Shown: one piece after another, positions 13,570-20,990 of the stretch | Layout of the letters: each line of letters opens with the position of its first letter | How positions within the stretch are numbered: the first letter of the stretch is position 1 | Assembly (NCBI GenBank): GCA_030731855.1 | Contig: JANQTG010000077.1 | Location: 1-32,065, forward strand | Direction of reading: 5' to 3' | Origin: Cellulophaga sp. | Lineage (GTDB): Bacteria > Bacteroidota > Bacteroidia > Flavobacteriales > Flavobacteriaceae | Length of the DNA stretch: 32,065 nt | Translations under genes and position numbers: made by a program | Notes under the pieces: generated by a model | The model's input: only the letters and a program-made list of their open reading frames with translations | What the model was told of the DNA's origin: nothing | Databases searched by the model: none

Positions 13570-16359
13570 ATGAAGGCTATTTTAGATGTAAATCCAAAAG
13601 AAAATATAATAATAAAAGGAGCCAAACTCCACAATCTCAAAAACATAGATGTCATTATTCCTAGAAATAAATTAGTTGTTATCACTGGTTTATCAGGCTC
13701 AGGAAAATCTAGTTTAGCTTTTGATACCTTATATGCCGAAGGGCAACGCAGGTATGTAGAAAGTTTATCTTCTTATGCCCGCCAGTTTTTAGGAAAGTTA
13801 GATAAGCCAAAAGTGGACTATATAAAAGGTATAGCTCCAGCCATTGCCATTGAGCAAAAGGTAAATTCTACCAATCCAAGATCTACCGTAGGCACTACTA
13901 CAGAGATTTATGATTATTTAAAATTACTATTTGCTAGAATAGGTAAAACTATTTCTCCTGTTTCTGGTCATGAAGTTAAAAAGCATACGGTAACCGATGT
14001 CGTTAATTTTATAAAGACTTTTCCGGAAGGCACTAAACTCCTTTTGTTAGCACCTATTGTAATTCGTGAAGATCGAGATGCCTTAAAATCGCTTCAAATG
14101 TTTTCTCAGCAAGGCTACGCGCGTATAAAATATAAAGGAGAAGTTATCAGAATTGATGATAGTATTACTGAGATTGACAAAGAATTTAGTTTAGTTATAG
14201 ACCGAATTATAACCAAAGACGATGAGGATTTTTACAACCGACTAGCCAATGCTGTGGATACTGCTTTTTTTGAGGGTAAAGGCGATTGTAGTATTGAGGC
14301 TTTAGAAACAGGAGAGCAGACTCCGTTTAGCAATAAGTTTGAGTTAGATGGCATGAAGTTTTTAGAACCTAATGTGCATCTTTTTAGTTTTAATAATCCG
14401 TATGGTGCTTGCCCCAATTGTGAAGGGTATGGCGATGTTATTGGTATTGATGAAGAATTGGTGATTCCAAATACAGCCTTATCTATTTATGAAAATGCCG
14501 TTTTTGCTTGGCGTGGTGAAAGCATGAGTTATTATCGTGACGAATTGGTTAATTCGGCACACAAATCTAACTTCCCGATTCATAAACCCTGGTATCAGCT
14601 TACCGATGATCAAAAACAATTGGTTTGGGATGGCGATAAATATTTTACAGGATTACACGATTTCTTTGCCATGCTCGAAGAAAAAAGTTATAAAATTCAG
14701 AATAGAGTCATGTTATCGCGGTATCGCGGTAAAACTAAATGCAGCGTTTGTAAAGGCAAACGTTTGCGCAAAGAAACAAATTATGTAAAGATTAACGATA
14801 AATCTATTTCTGATTTAGTAGAACAACCTATTGATGAATTGATTGGTTTTTTCGATGGGATTACCTTAAATGAAAGTGATACCAAAATTGCTTCTAGATT
14901 ATTGATCGAAATAAAAAGCAGATTAGGTTTTCTGCATAAAGTAGGTCTTAGTTATTTAACTCTCAATAGAAAATCGAACTCCCTGTCTGGTGGCGAAAGT
15001 CAGCGTATAAACTTAGCAACTTCACTTGGCAGTAGCCTTGTGGGTTCTATGTATATTTTAGATGAACCAAGTATTGGTTTGCATCCAAAAGATACCGAAA
15101 ACTTAATTACCGTATTATTATCGCTCCGCGATTTAGGGAATACCGTTATTGTGGTAGAACACGATGAAGATATTATGAAAGCTGCCGATGAAATCATCGA
15201 TATTGGTCCGGAAGCAGGTACGCTTGGCGGAAATGTGGTTGCAACGGGCACTATGGCTGATATTTTAGCATCAACTTCATTGACTGCTCAATATTTAAAT
15301 GGAAGTTTAGAAATAAAAGTCCCACAAAAAAGAAGACCTTTTAAAAATTATATTGAGATTATTGGCGCACGAGAAAATAACCTAAAAAATATCAATGTTA
15401 CGTTTCCTTTAAATGTACTTACCGTAGTTACGGGTGTTTCTGGAAGTGGAAAAAGTACTCTAGTCAAAAAACTCTTATATCCTATTATATTAAAAGAAGT
15501 AGGTGGTTATGGTGAAAAAGTTGGGCAGTTTACAGGAGTTAAAGGTAAATACAGCGATATAAAACATGTAGAATTTGTAGATCAGAACCCTATTGGCCGG
15601 TCTTCACGTTCAAACCCCGTAACCTATATTAAGGCTTATGATGATATTAGAACTTTATATGCGTCGCAAAAATTGAGTAAACTGCGTAATTACCAAACCA
15701 AACACTTTTCTTTTAATGTAGATGGTGGTCGTTGTGAAAAATGCAAAGGCGAAGGAGAAATTACCGTAGAAATGCAATTTATGGCTGATGTGCATTTAGA
15801 ATGTGATACCTGTAAAGGTAAACGTTTTAAAAGAGAAGTACTCGAAGTTAAATTTGAGGATGCCAATATAGACGACTTATTAAACATGACGATTGATGAT
15901 GCCCTGGCATTTTTTGAAAAGCACCAACAGACCAAAATTTATAGAAAATTAAAGCCTTTGCAGGATGTAGGTTTGGGTTATGTAACTTTAGGTCAGTCTT
16001 CTTCTACTCTATCTGGTGGCGAAGCACAACGAATAAAACTAGCATCCTTTTTAGTAAAGGGAACTACTAAAGAAAAAGCCCTTTTTATTTTCGATGAACC
16101 TACCACAGGACTCCATTTTCACGATATTAAAAAGCTGCTGAAATCCTTCAATGCCTTAATAGAAAAAGGACATTCCATAACCGTGATTGAGCATAACATA
16201 GATTTGATTAAATGTGCCGATTATATTATCGACTTAGGTTTAAGTGGCGGCAACAAAGGCGGAGAGTTGATTGCGCAAGGAACCCCTGAAGAAGTGATTA
16301 AAAATAAGGTGTCTTATACAGCGAAGTATTTGAGAGAGAAGTTAATAGGTTCAATGTAA
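13570..16359 (+). CDS. uvrA: excinuclease ABC subunit A
   Basis: About 929 residues from ATG 13570, close to the usual UvrA length. It is the damage-sensing ATPase of nucleotide excision repair. Two ABC modules are complete: Walker [10 protein letters not shown] (about 40-48) and [10 protein letters not shown] in the second half; signatures [12 protein letters not shown] and [12 protein letters not shown]; Walker B regions [13 protein letters not shown] and [13 protein letters not shown]. Two zinc sites are intact: CPNC with CSVC in the first half and CEKC with CDTC in the second. The final codons GGT TCA ATG TAA run into a period-8 repeat that supplies the stop. The GTG at 13513 is rejected because the -7 element lies downstream of it. 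Confidence 0.97.
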   Translation: MKAILDVNPKENIIIKGAKLHNLKNIDVIIPRNKLVVITGLSGSGKSSLAFDTLYAEGQRRYVESLSSYARQFLGKLDKPKVDYIKGIAPAIAIEQKVNSTNPRSTVGTTTEIYDYLKLLFARIGKTISPVSGHEVKKHTVTDVVNFIKTFPEGTKLLLLAPIVIREDRDALKSLQMFSQQGYARIKYKGEVIRIDDSITEIDKEFSLVIDRIITKDDEDFYNRLANAVDTAFFEGKGDCSIEALETGEQTPFSNKFELDGMKFLEPNVHLFSFNNPYGACPNCEGYGDVIGIDEELVIPNTALSIYENAVFAWRGESMSYYRDELVNSAHKSNFPIHKPWYQLTDDQKQLVWDGDKYFTGLHDFFAMLEEKSYKIQNRVMLSRYRGKTKCSVCKGKRLRKETNYVKINDKSISDLVEQPIDELIGFFDGITLNESDTKIASRLLIEIKSRLGFLHKVGLSYLTLNRKSNSLSGGESQRINLATSLGSSLVGSMYILDEPSIGLHPKDTENLITVLLSLRDLGNTVIVVEHDEDIMKAADEIIDIGPEAGTLGGNVVATGTMADILASTSLTAQYLNGSLEIKVPQKRRPFKNYIEIIGARENNLKNINVTFPLNVLTVVTGVSGSGKSTLVKKLLYPIILKEVGGYGEKVGQFTGVKGKYSDIKHVEFVDQNPIGRSSRSNPVTYIKAYDDIRTLYASQKLSKLRNYQTKHFSFNVDGGRCEKCKGEGEITVEMQFMADVHLECDTCKGKRFKREVLEVKFEDANIDDLLNMTIDDALAFFEKHQQTKIYRKLKPLQDVGLGYVTLGQSSSTLSGGEAQRIKLASFLVKGTTKEKALFIFDEPTTGLHFHDIKKLLKSFNALIEKGHSITVIEHNIDLIKCADYIIDLGLSGGNKGGELIAQGTPEEVIKNKVSYTAKYLREKLIGSM

Positions 16360-16432
16360 TAATTTTTTAATGTACTAATTACTTAATGTAGCAATGTAAC
16401 AATTTTTTAATGTTAAAATGATGATTTGAAAA
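16353..16432. repeat. period-8 AATGTANN array, copy C, overlapping the uvrA stop
   Basis: Ten consecutive 8-base units: AATGTAAT, AATTTTTT, AATGTACT, AATTACTT, AATGTAGC, AATGTAAC, AATTTTTT, AATGTTAA, AATGATGA, TTTGAAAA. The first unit contains the uvrA stop codon (16357-16359). This is the longest of three such arrays in the window. The rest of the 16360-16728 gap holds a three-way junction, a sigma-54-like promoter and a leader hairpin. Confidence 0.8.
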
Positions 16433-16465
16433 TTTGTTGTCCAGAAAATGATTTTTTCGATTACT

Positions 16466-16539
16466 AAAACCTGCAAAACACCCGCCTGCCGGACGGGCAG
16501 GTTATTCGCTTTTCTGCGAATTTCCTTGTAGGTTTTTTT
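16466..16539 (+). terminator. three-way-junction element with U-tract; double-hairpin copy 2
   Basis: Outer helix AAAACCTGCAA (16466-16476) with TTGTAGGTTTT (16526-16536), 11 pairs including one G-U. It encloses hairpin 1, CCTGCC-GGACG-GGCAGG (16485-16501), and hairpin 2, ATTCGC-TTTTCT-GCGAAT (16504-16521). T-run 16533-16539 follows, so it can act as an unusual terminator for uvrA. The two inner hairpins match the layout at 3281-3322. Function as terminator is inference from the T-run. Confidence 0.6.
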
Positions 16540-16660
16540 GTTTAATTAGAAGAATATAATCAATCTAAAAATCCAACCGTCTAACAATCCAATAATATTT
16601 TATCTAAAATTATGAAATTAACACACTGAAAATCAATGTACTAAAAATAAATTAAATTTC

Positions 16661-16676
16661 TGGCACGCTGTTTGTT
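16661..16676 (+). promoter_or_regulatory. sigma-54-like promoter TGGCACG-N4-TTGTT
   Basis: TGGCACG (16661-16667), four bases, TTGTT (16672-16676). This is the -24/-12 layout (consensus TGGCACG-N4-TTGCW) with one mismatch in the -12 GC pair. It implies a start near 16686 and a leader of about 43 bases. No TAnnTTTG box is present nearby. An RpoN activator gene is not in the window. Confidence 0.55.
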
Positions 16677-16687
16677 ATGTATAAAGG

Positions 16688-16707
16688 GAATGTAAATAGT
16701 TACATTC
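16688..16707 (+). promoter_or_regulatory. leader hairpin GAATGTAA-ATAG-TTACATTC
   Basis: A perfect 8-bp stem with a four-base loop sits at the predicted 5' end of the next gene's transcript, 21 bases before its ATG. It could stabilise the message, control translation, or be an operator. It is not followed by a T-run, so it is not a terminator. Confidence 0.5.
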
Positions 16708-16728
16708 AAGAATTTAAAACCTTATATC

Positions 16729-18000
16729 ATGAGAAATTTAATACTCCTTTTTTCAGCTTTAGTTTTAAGCACTTCAAGTGTTATCGCTGTTACTTTAGAA
16801 GATAAGGTTGCCATCAGCAATGCTTATAACAACAACAACTCTTTTATATTTATAGAAAACGGAATTACGTTTTCAGTATTCCCTGATGGTGAGTTCGATT
16901 TTTTTATAGATAATCAAATTGGTGTAAATGCCAACGTAAATTTTGGACGCACAAATATCACATTTAATTCAGGATTCGATTATAATCCTTTTGTTCAATA
17001 TGATGATTTTGGTGCCATTATACAAGTAGAAAATGTTCCTGTATTTTATGATTTTTACGGACGTGTAACTCAAATTGGTGCTATAGACATTCGGTATAAC
17101 AGAAATAGAGTATCTCGTTTAGGTGGTATGAGTGTTTTTTATAATAATAGAGGCTTTTTTAGTCACCAAAGAGGATTTATCAACATACATAATAGAAACT
17201 ATGTGTTTAGTCCTTTTCACAACTATTTTGCAAGACCTGCCATTGGTTTCTGTTTGGTAAATGTAAACCCTTATAGAAGATTTTATTCTCCAATACGTTA
17301 TACCTATTACAATCCTTACCGTTTCAACACACGTACCACGTATGCAACCATCGGTAGAGAGCACAGGTTTAACCAAGTTCGTAATTCAAGAGCTACGGTG
17401 TATAGAAACGATACTAGAGTTGCGGTAAGAAATAATACATCAAGAGGAAATACAGCTTCAAGAAATGACGGCTACAGAGTTTCTAATAATGATACGAATA
17501 GAAATACAGCAAGTAGAAATTCATCGAATACAAATAGAAGCGCTAGAACCGCAGATAATAGTACGATTTCGAGCAGAGAAAATTCGAGAACTGTAAGTAC
17601 TAGAAATTCAAATGTAACGAGAGAAGCTAATGCTAATAATAGTAGAACAAGCACTAAAAGAGAAGTAACTTCTACACCAAGAAGTACTACGGTAACTAGA
17701 ACAAATACTACTACGTACAGAACACCTGCTAATAGCACGTCTAGAAATACAAGTGTGAGTTCAAGAAGTACATCTTCAAGAAATACGGAGGCTGCTCCAA
17801 GAAGTTCAACTTCAAGAAGCAACACGGTAAGTACTAGAAGTACAACATCAAGAACTGCGCAAGCAGCTCCAAGAAGTTCATCTTCAAGAAGTAGTTCTGT
17901 AAGTACTAGAAGCACAACATCGAGATCGGAAAGTGCTTCTCCTACGAGAAATACAAGAGCAACGTCTACAACAAGTAGAAGTAGTTCTAGAGGAAATTAA
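16729..18000 (+). CDS. secreted protein with Arg/Ser/Thr-rich disordered tail
   Basis: A 423-residue protein. Residues 1-20 are a signal peptide (MRNLILLFSALVLSTSSVIA). Residues about 40-230 form a Tyr/Phe/Asn-rich beta-like domain with NGITFSVFPDGEFDFFID, GAIDIRYNRNRVSRLGG and VNPYRRFYSPIRYTYYNPYR. Residues 230-423 are almost only Ser, Arg, Thr, Asn and Ala, lack hydrophobics, and contain a repeated 24-residue unit starting AAPRSS. The tail is strongly basic and surely disordered. I recognise the N-terminal domain only as a flavobacterial conserved hypothetical. The sigma-54-like promoter and leader hairpin suggest conditional expression. A tail like this could bind polyanions such as eDNA, RNA or acidic glycans; that is inference. 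Confidence 0.8.
   Translation: MRNLILLFSALVLSTSSVIAVTLEDKVAISNAYNNNNSFIFIENGITFSVFPDGEFDFFIDNQIGVNANVNFGRTNITFNSGFDYNPFVQYDDFGAIIQVENVPVFYDFYGRVTQIGAIDIRYNRNRVSRLGGMSVFYNNRGFFSHQRGFINIHNRNYVFSPFHNYFARPAIGFCLVNVNPYRRFYSPIRYTYYNPYRFNTRTTYATIGREHRFNQVRNSRATVYRNDTRVAVRNNTSRGNTASRNDGYRVSNNDTNRNTASRNSSNTNRSARTADNSTISSRENSRTVSTRNSNVTREANANNSRTSTKREVTSTPRSTTVTRTNTTTYRTPANSTSRNTSVSSRSTSSRNTEAAPRSSTSRSNTVSTRSTTSRTAQAAPRSSSSRSSSVSTRSTTSRSESASPTRNTRATSTTSRSSSRGN
17791..17927 (+). repeat. tandem 72-bp coding repeat in the Arg/Ser/Thr tail
   Basis: A unit of 72 bp begins at 17791 and repeats at 17863; each encodes AAPRSS followed by SRS.. and VSTRSTTSR. Third-position differences show it is not a very recent copy. 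It gives the protein two near-identical 24-residue blocks (residues about 355-378 and 379-402). Confidence 0.75.
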
Positions 18001-18027
18001 AAATTGTTTTTAGGTTGGTTAGTTGTT

Positions 18028-18066
18028 AACCCCGCAGTGAATATTTTATTCCTGCGGGGTTTTTTG
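18028..18066 (+). terminator. strong rho-independent terminator
   Basis: AACCCCGCAG (18028-18037) pairs perfectly with CTGCGGGGTT (18052-18061), loop 14 bases (which can itself pair GAATA with TATTC), T-run to 18066. It ends the secreted-protein gene. The other strand lacks a T-run, so it is one-directional. Confidence 0.92.
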
Positions 18067-18226
18067 TTTAAAAATTCATTCGTTGATGGTTGTTCGTTTT
18101 TCGTTGATGGTTTTTTAAAGCGACTAGCGTTTAACTTCAAGCGTCTTATCTCTTCTGCTTTTCCTTTGTCTTTTTTATTATATTTTGTCATTTTTCTTGA
18201 CGTAAAGAAGATAGATAATTTCTTTC

Positions 18227-18247
18227 GACATTAGACATTAGACATTA
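18227..18247. repeat. GACATTA triple tandem repeat
   Basis: GACATTA occurs three times in tandem, 18 bp past the flippase stop codon on the minus strand. In the same 18067-18264 gap CGTTGATGG occurs twice (18080 and 18100 area). No gene is supported in the gap. Confidence 0.6.
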
Positions 18248-18264
18248 TACTTGTTGACTACCCT

Positions 18265-19719
18265 CTATCGTTTAAAAAATTTGGCTAAAACAGCATAAAT
18301 ATCCTCAGACCATTGAAATTTATATAAGAACCAAGTATACACTAAAACTATAAGAACGCTCTTCACTGCGATATTTACAATAGGATGAAAGGGTAGCAAA
18401 ATAAAATAAAACAAAATACCTAAGACAAAAAGTAATAGTAAAACTTTAAACAATTCAGTTGTGAAAGGAACTATACCAAAACGCATTTTTACAAAAATAA
18501 TCTTAATACTATTGTATAATAGTAAAGCCATAAAAGATGCATATGCCGCACCTTTAAGTCCGTAAGTTGGGATTAACCATAAATTTAAAAGTACGGCACT
18601 AATGGCCACAAAAACACCTATCATTAAAAGCGCTTTGTAATAATCAGAATTATACAAAATGGCATTGTTATTTCCTAAAACTGCATCATACACCTTGGTC
18701 AATCCTATTAAAAAAACTACGATCACACCTTGGCTATAGGCTGGATCTAAAAGTTGATATAAGTCATTAATATTGGTCATAATCAAAACAAACAATAAAC
18801 CAGCAATGATAAAAAGTGTTAGGGCACTTTTATGGTATAATTGTTTTAATCCTTCTGAATCTTTCCTGTTTAAAATTTCAGCAGTTAATGGATAGGTAAT
18901 TTGATGCATTGCCCTAGAGGGAACGGCAATTGCGGTTGCCATAAAAATTGCCACACTATAGTACGCCACGTTTTCTATTTTGATAAATTGATTAATCATC
19001 ACTCTATCCATTTCAAAAAGTACCACAGCAACAGAACCACCTAAAATAATCAAAGCACTATATTCTAGAATAGTTTTAGAATTTTTAGGAAAATTAAATC
19101 GGATTTTCGGAAACCGAAGCTTAAAGGCATAAAGCTGCATGATTATTGTCCTAAGAATATATAGTAACACCAATGATTTCAAAAAAGTAGCAACTGTAAT
19201 CCATTCAAAATAAATACCCAAAAGTAAAATGGCAATACCGATTCGCACAAAAACTTCTTTCATAAAATTCCCAAAAACAGATTTCATCTGCACACGAGAC
19301 CAAGCATAAAAGACTTCAAAATAGGCCAGTGCCATACCAATCAAAAAAATGTACCAAACATAATCTTTAACAATCGCATTTTCTCTTGAAATAAATTCAC
19401 CAATAAGAGTATTGGCAAAATAGGCGATCCCTGCTACAGGTAGCATCGCAAGTAAGGGCAGAAATAGCATCATCGTTAAAAAGCTATCGCCGTATTCAGA
19501 ATCTTTAAAAGAAGAAAAGTATTTTACTAAGGTATTGGGTACACCAAAAGCCAATAAAGGCATTAATAAAGCCGAAGCTGATGAAATAACCCCCACCAAA
19601 CCATAATACTCCGCCGTTAAAAATTGGGTATAAAGAAAAATCGTATTAACCGCCCCAAAGCCGAAACCTATGTAGGTAATAATCGTATTATTCAGCGATT
19701 GTTTTAGGACGATACCCAT
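18265..19719 (-). CDS. polysaccharide flippase (Wzx/MATE-like)
   Basis: A 484-residue inner-membrane protein with about 12-14 helices spread over its whole length, starting MGIVLKQSLNNTIITYIGFGFGAVN. The pattern of a first helix pair, GVPNTLVKYFSSF, then repeated paired helices and a polar LNRKDSEGLKQLYH loop mid-protein fits the oligosaccharide flippase (polysaccharide biosynthesis) family, which moves lipid-linked glycans across the inner membrane. The start overlaps the stop of the GT4 gene by one base (TAATG), so translation is coupled. It is the last gene of the operon. Which glycan it moves cannot be read. No terminator is visible after it. Confidence 0.88.
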   Translation of the reverse strand: MGIVLKQSLNNTIITYIGFGFGAVNTIFLYTQFLTAEYYGLVGVISSASALLMPLLAFGVPNTLVKYFSSFKDSEYGDSFLTMMLFLPLLAMLPVAGIAYFANTLIGEFISRENAIVKDYVWYIFLIGMALAYFEVFYAWSRVQMKSVFGNFMKEVFVRIGIAILLLGIYFEWITVATFLKSLVLLYILRTIIMQLYAFKLRFPKIRFNFPKNSKTILEYSALIILGGSVAVVLFEMDRVMINQFIKIENVAYYSVAIFMATAIAVPSRAMHQITYPLTAEILNRKDSEGLKQLYHKSALTLFIIAGLLFVLIMTNINDLYQLLDPAYSQGVIVVFLIGLTKVYDAVLGNNNAILYNSDYYKALLMIGVFVAISAVLLNLWLIPTYGLKGAAYASFMALLLYNSIKIIFVKMRFGIVPFTTELFKVLLLLFVLGILFYFILLPFHPIVNIAVKSVLIVLVYTWFLYKFQWSEDIYAVLAKFFKR

Positions 19720-20990
19720 TATAGTTCGTTTACCAATTTTTTAGTGAGTGCTTTTCTACTGTACTGTTCAATCATATTCGCAGATACTGCTAAGCTTTGT
19801 TTTTTGTAAGAATCGAACCAAAGCAATAATATTTTTTTTAATTCTTTTTCCTCTGAATACCTAAATGTTTTCCCTGAATTAGTATCAGAAATGATATTTT
19901 CTACATCCCAATTTTGCGGACCAATAGCCAAAATAGGTCGCTTTGCCGCCATATATTCAAATAATTTACCAGGAATAATACCTTTTGTTTCTTCTGAATC
20001 TATTTCTGCTAAGAGCAAAATTTGAGATTTTCGTTGAAGTTCTAAAGCCTCGCTATGTGAAACGTAGGCTGTTAATTCAACATAAGCTATTAATCCGTAA
20101 CTGTAGATAGTTTGCAACACATCATCGCTTACAACACCTATTAATTTTAGTTGAAATGCTTCTTTAAAAGCTACATTTTCTTTAATTAGTGTTGCAATAA
20201 CTTTCCACAGATTTTCTGGGTTACGGCCTGTTAATAGCGAACCAATATGCGAAATGGTAAATTGAGTATCTAGAATGGCATTACCATCGTAATCGGAATC
20301 AAATCCATTCGTAATTATGGTAATTGGTTTTTGGGTAATTGCTTCAAATTCACTTTTAGTAGTGGCGCTGGTTACTATTATTTTATCAGCAGCATTTAAA
20401 ACTAAGGCTTCTAATTTTTTATGTATATTCTTAGAATTGTTGGTAAGTTTTAGTTTTTTATGATACCCAATGCTTGTCCATGGGTCTCTAAAATCGGCTA
20501 ACCAAGTAACAGCTAATTTTTGTTTTAATTGATATCCTATTAAATGTACACTATGTGGTGGACCTGTGGTGATTATAGTACTAATTTTTTCCTTTTCAAT
20601 AAGTTCTGATAAAAATTTAACGGATGGTTTAACCCAATATTTACGCGCATCAGGAATAAATAAATTCCCTCGAATCCATAAAAGTGATTTTTCTAATACA
20701 GATTGATTTTTGGTCTGAATAATACCTGAACTAATACGCTTTGTTTTTTTTGACGATAGAAAACGAGCAAAAGCATACGGCTCAAAAATAGGCTGTTTAT
20801 ATATTTTTATTCCTTTAGGAATTTCATTGACTAAACCTTCATCAACGATAGGATAATTAGGATTTTCAGGAACGTACAAAATAGGTTCTACGCCAAAATC
20901 TCTCAGATATTTTACAAATTTTAACCATCGCTGTACTCCAGGTCCGCCCGCTGGTGGCCAGTAATACGTGATGATTAATACTTTTTTCAT
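19719..20990 (-). CDS. GT4-family glycosyltransferase
   Basis: A 423-residue cytoplasmic GT-B glycosyltransferase. The N-terminal acceptor domain starts MKKVLIITYYWPPAGGPGVQ, a typical GT4-like opening with a glycine-rich loop. The donor-domain motif is GKLFEYMAAKRPILAIG at about residue 340, including the Glu that contacts the nucleotide sugar. Mid-protein, ADFRDPWTS and TNGFDSDYDG are also family features. The gene overlaps both neighbours by one base through TAATG, so it is made in step with the YfhO-like protein and the flippase. It probably adds one sugar in a surface glycan. Donor and acceptor unknown. Confidence 0.9.
   Translation of the reverse strand: MKKVLIITYYWPPAGGPGVQRWLKFVKYLRDFGVEPILYVPENPNYPIVDEGLVNEIPKGIKIYKQPIFEPYAFARFLSSKKTKRISSGIIQTKNQSVLEKSLLWIRGNLFIPDARKYWVKPSVKFLSELIEKEKISTIITTGPPHSVHLIGYQLKQKLAVTWLADFRDPWTSIGYHKKLKLTNNSKNIHKKLEALVLNAADKIIVTSATTKSEFEAITQKPITIITNGFDSDYDGNAILDTQFTISHIGSLLTGRNPENLWKVIATLIKENVAFKEAFQLKLIGVVSDDVLQTIYSYGLIAYVELTAYVSHSEALELQRKSQILLLAEIDSEETKGIIPGKLFEYMAAKRPILAIGPQNWDVENIISDTNSGKTFRYSEEKELKKILLLWFDSYKKQSLAVSANMIEQYSRKALTKKLVNEL

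Noticed and set aside
17472-17915. 147-aa open frame on the minus strand, almost all Leu, Val and Glu
   Set aside because: It is the antisense shadow of the Ser/Arg/Thr codon repeats; composition follows directly from the plus-strand repeats and no start signals are seen.
17997-18234. Overlapping frames of 64 aa (minus) and 76 aa (plus) after the secreted protein
   Set aside because: Both span the strong terminator hairpin, show low-complexity composition and resemble no family.
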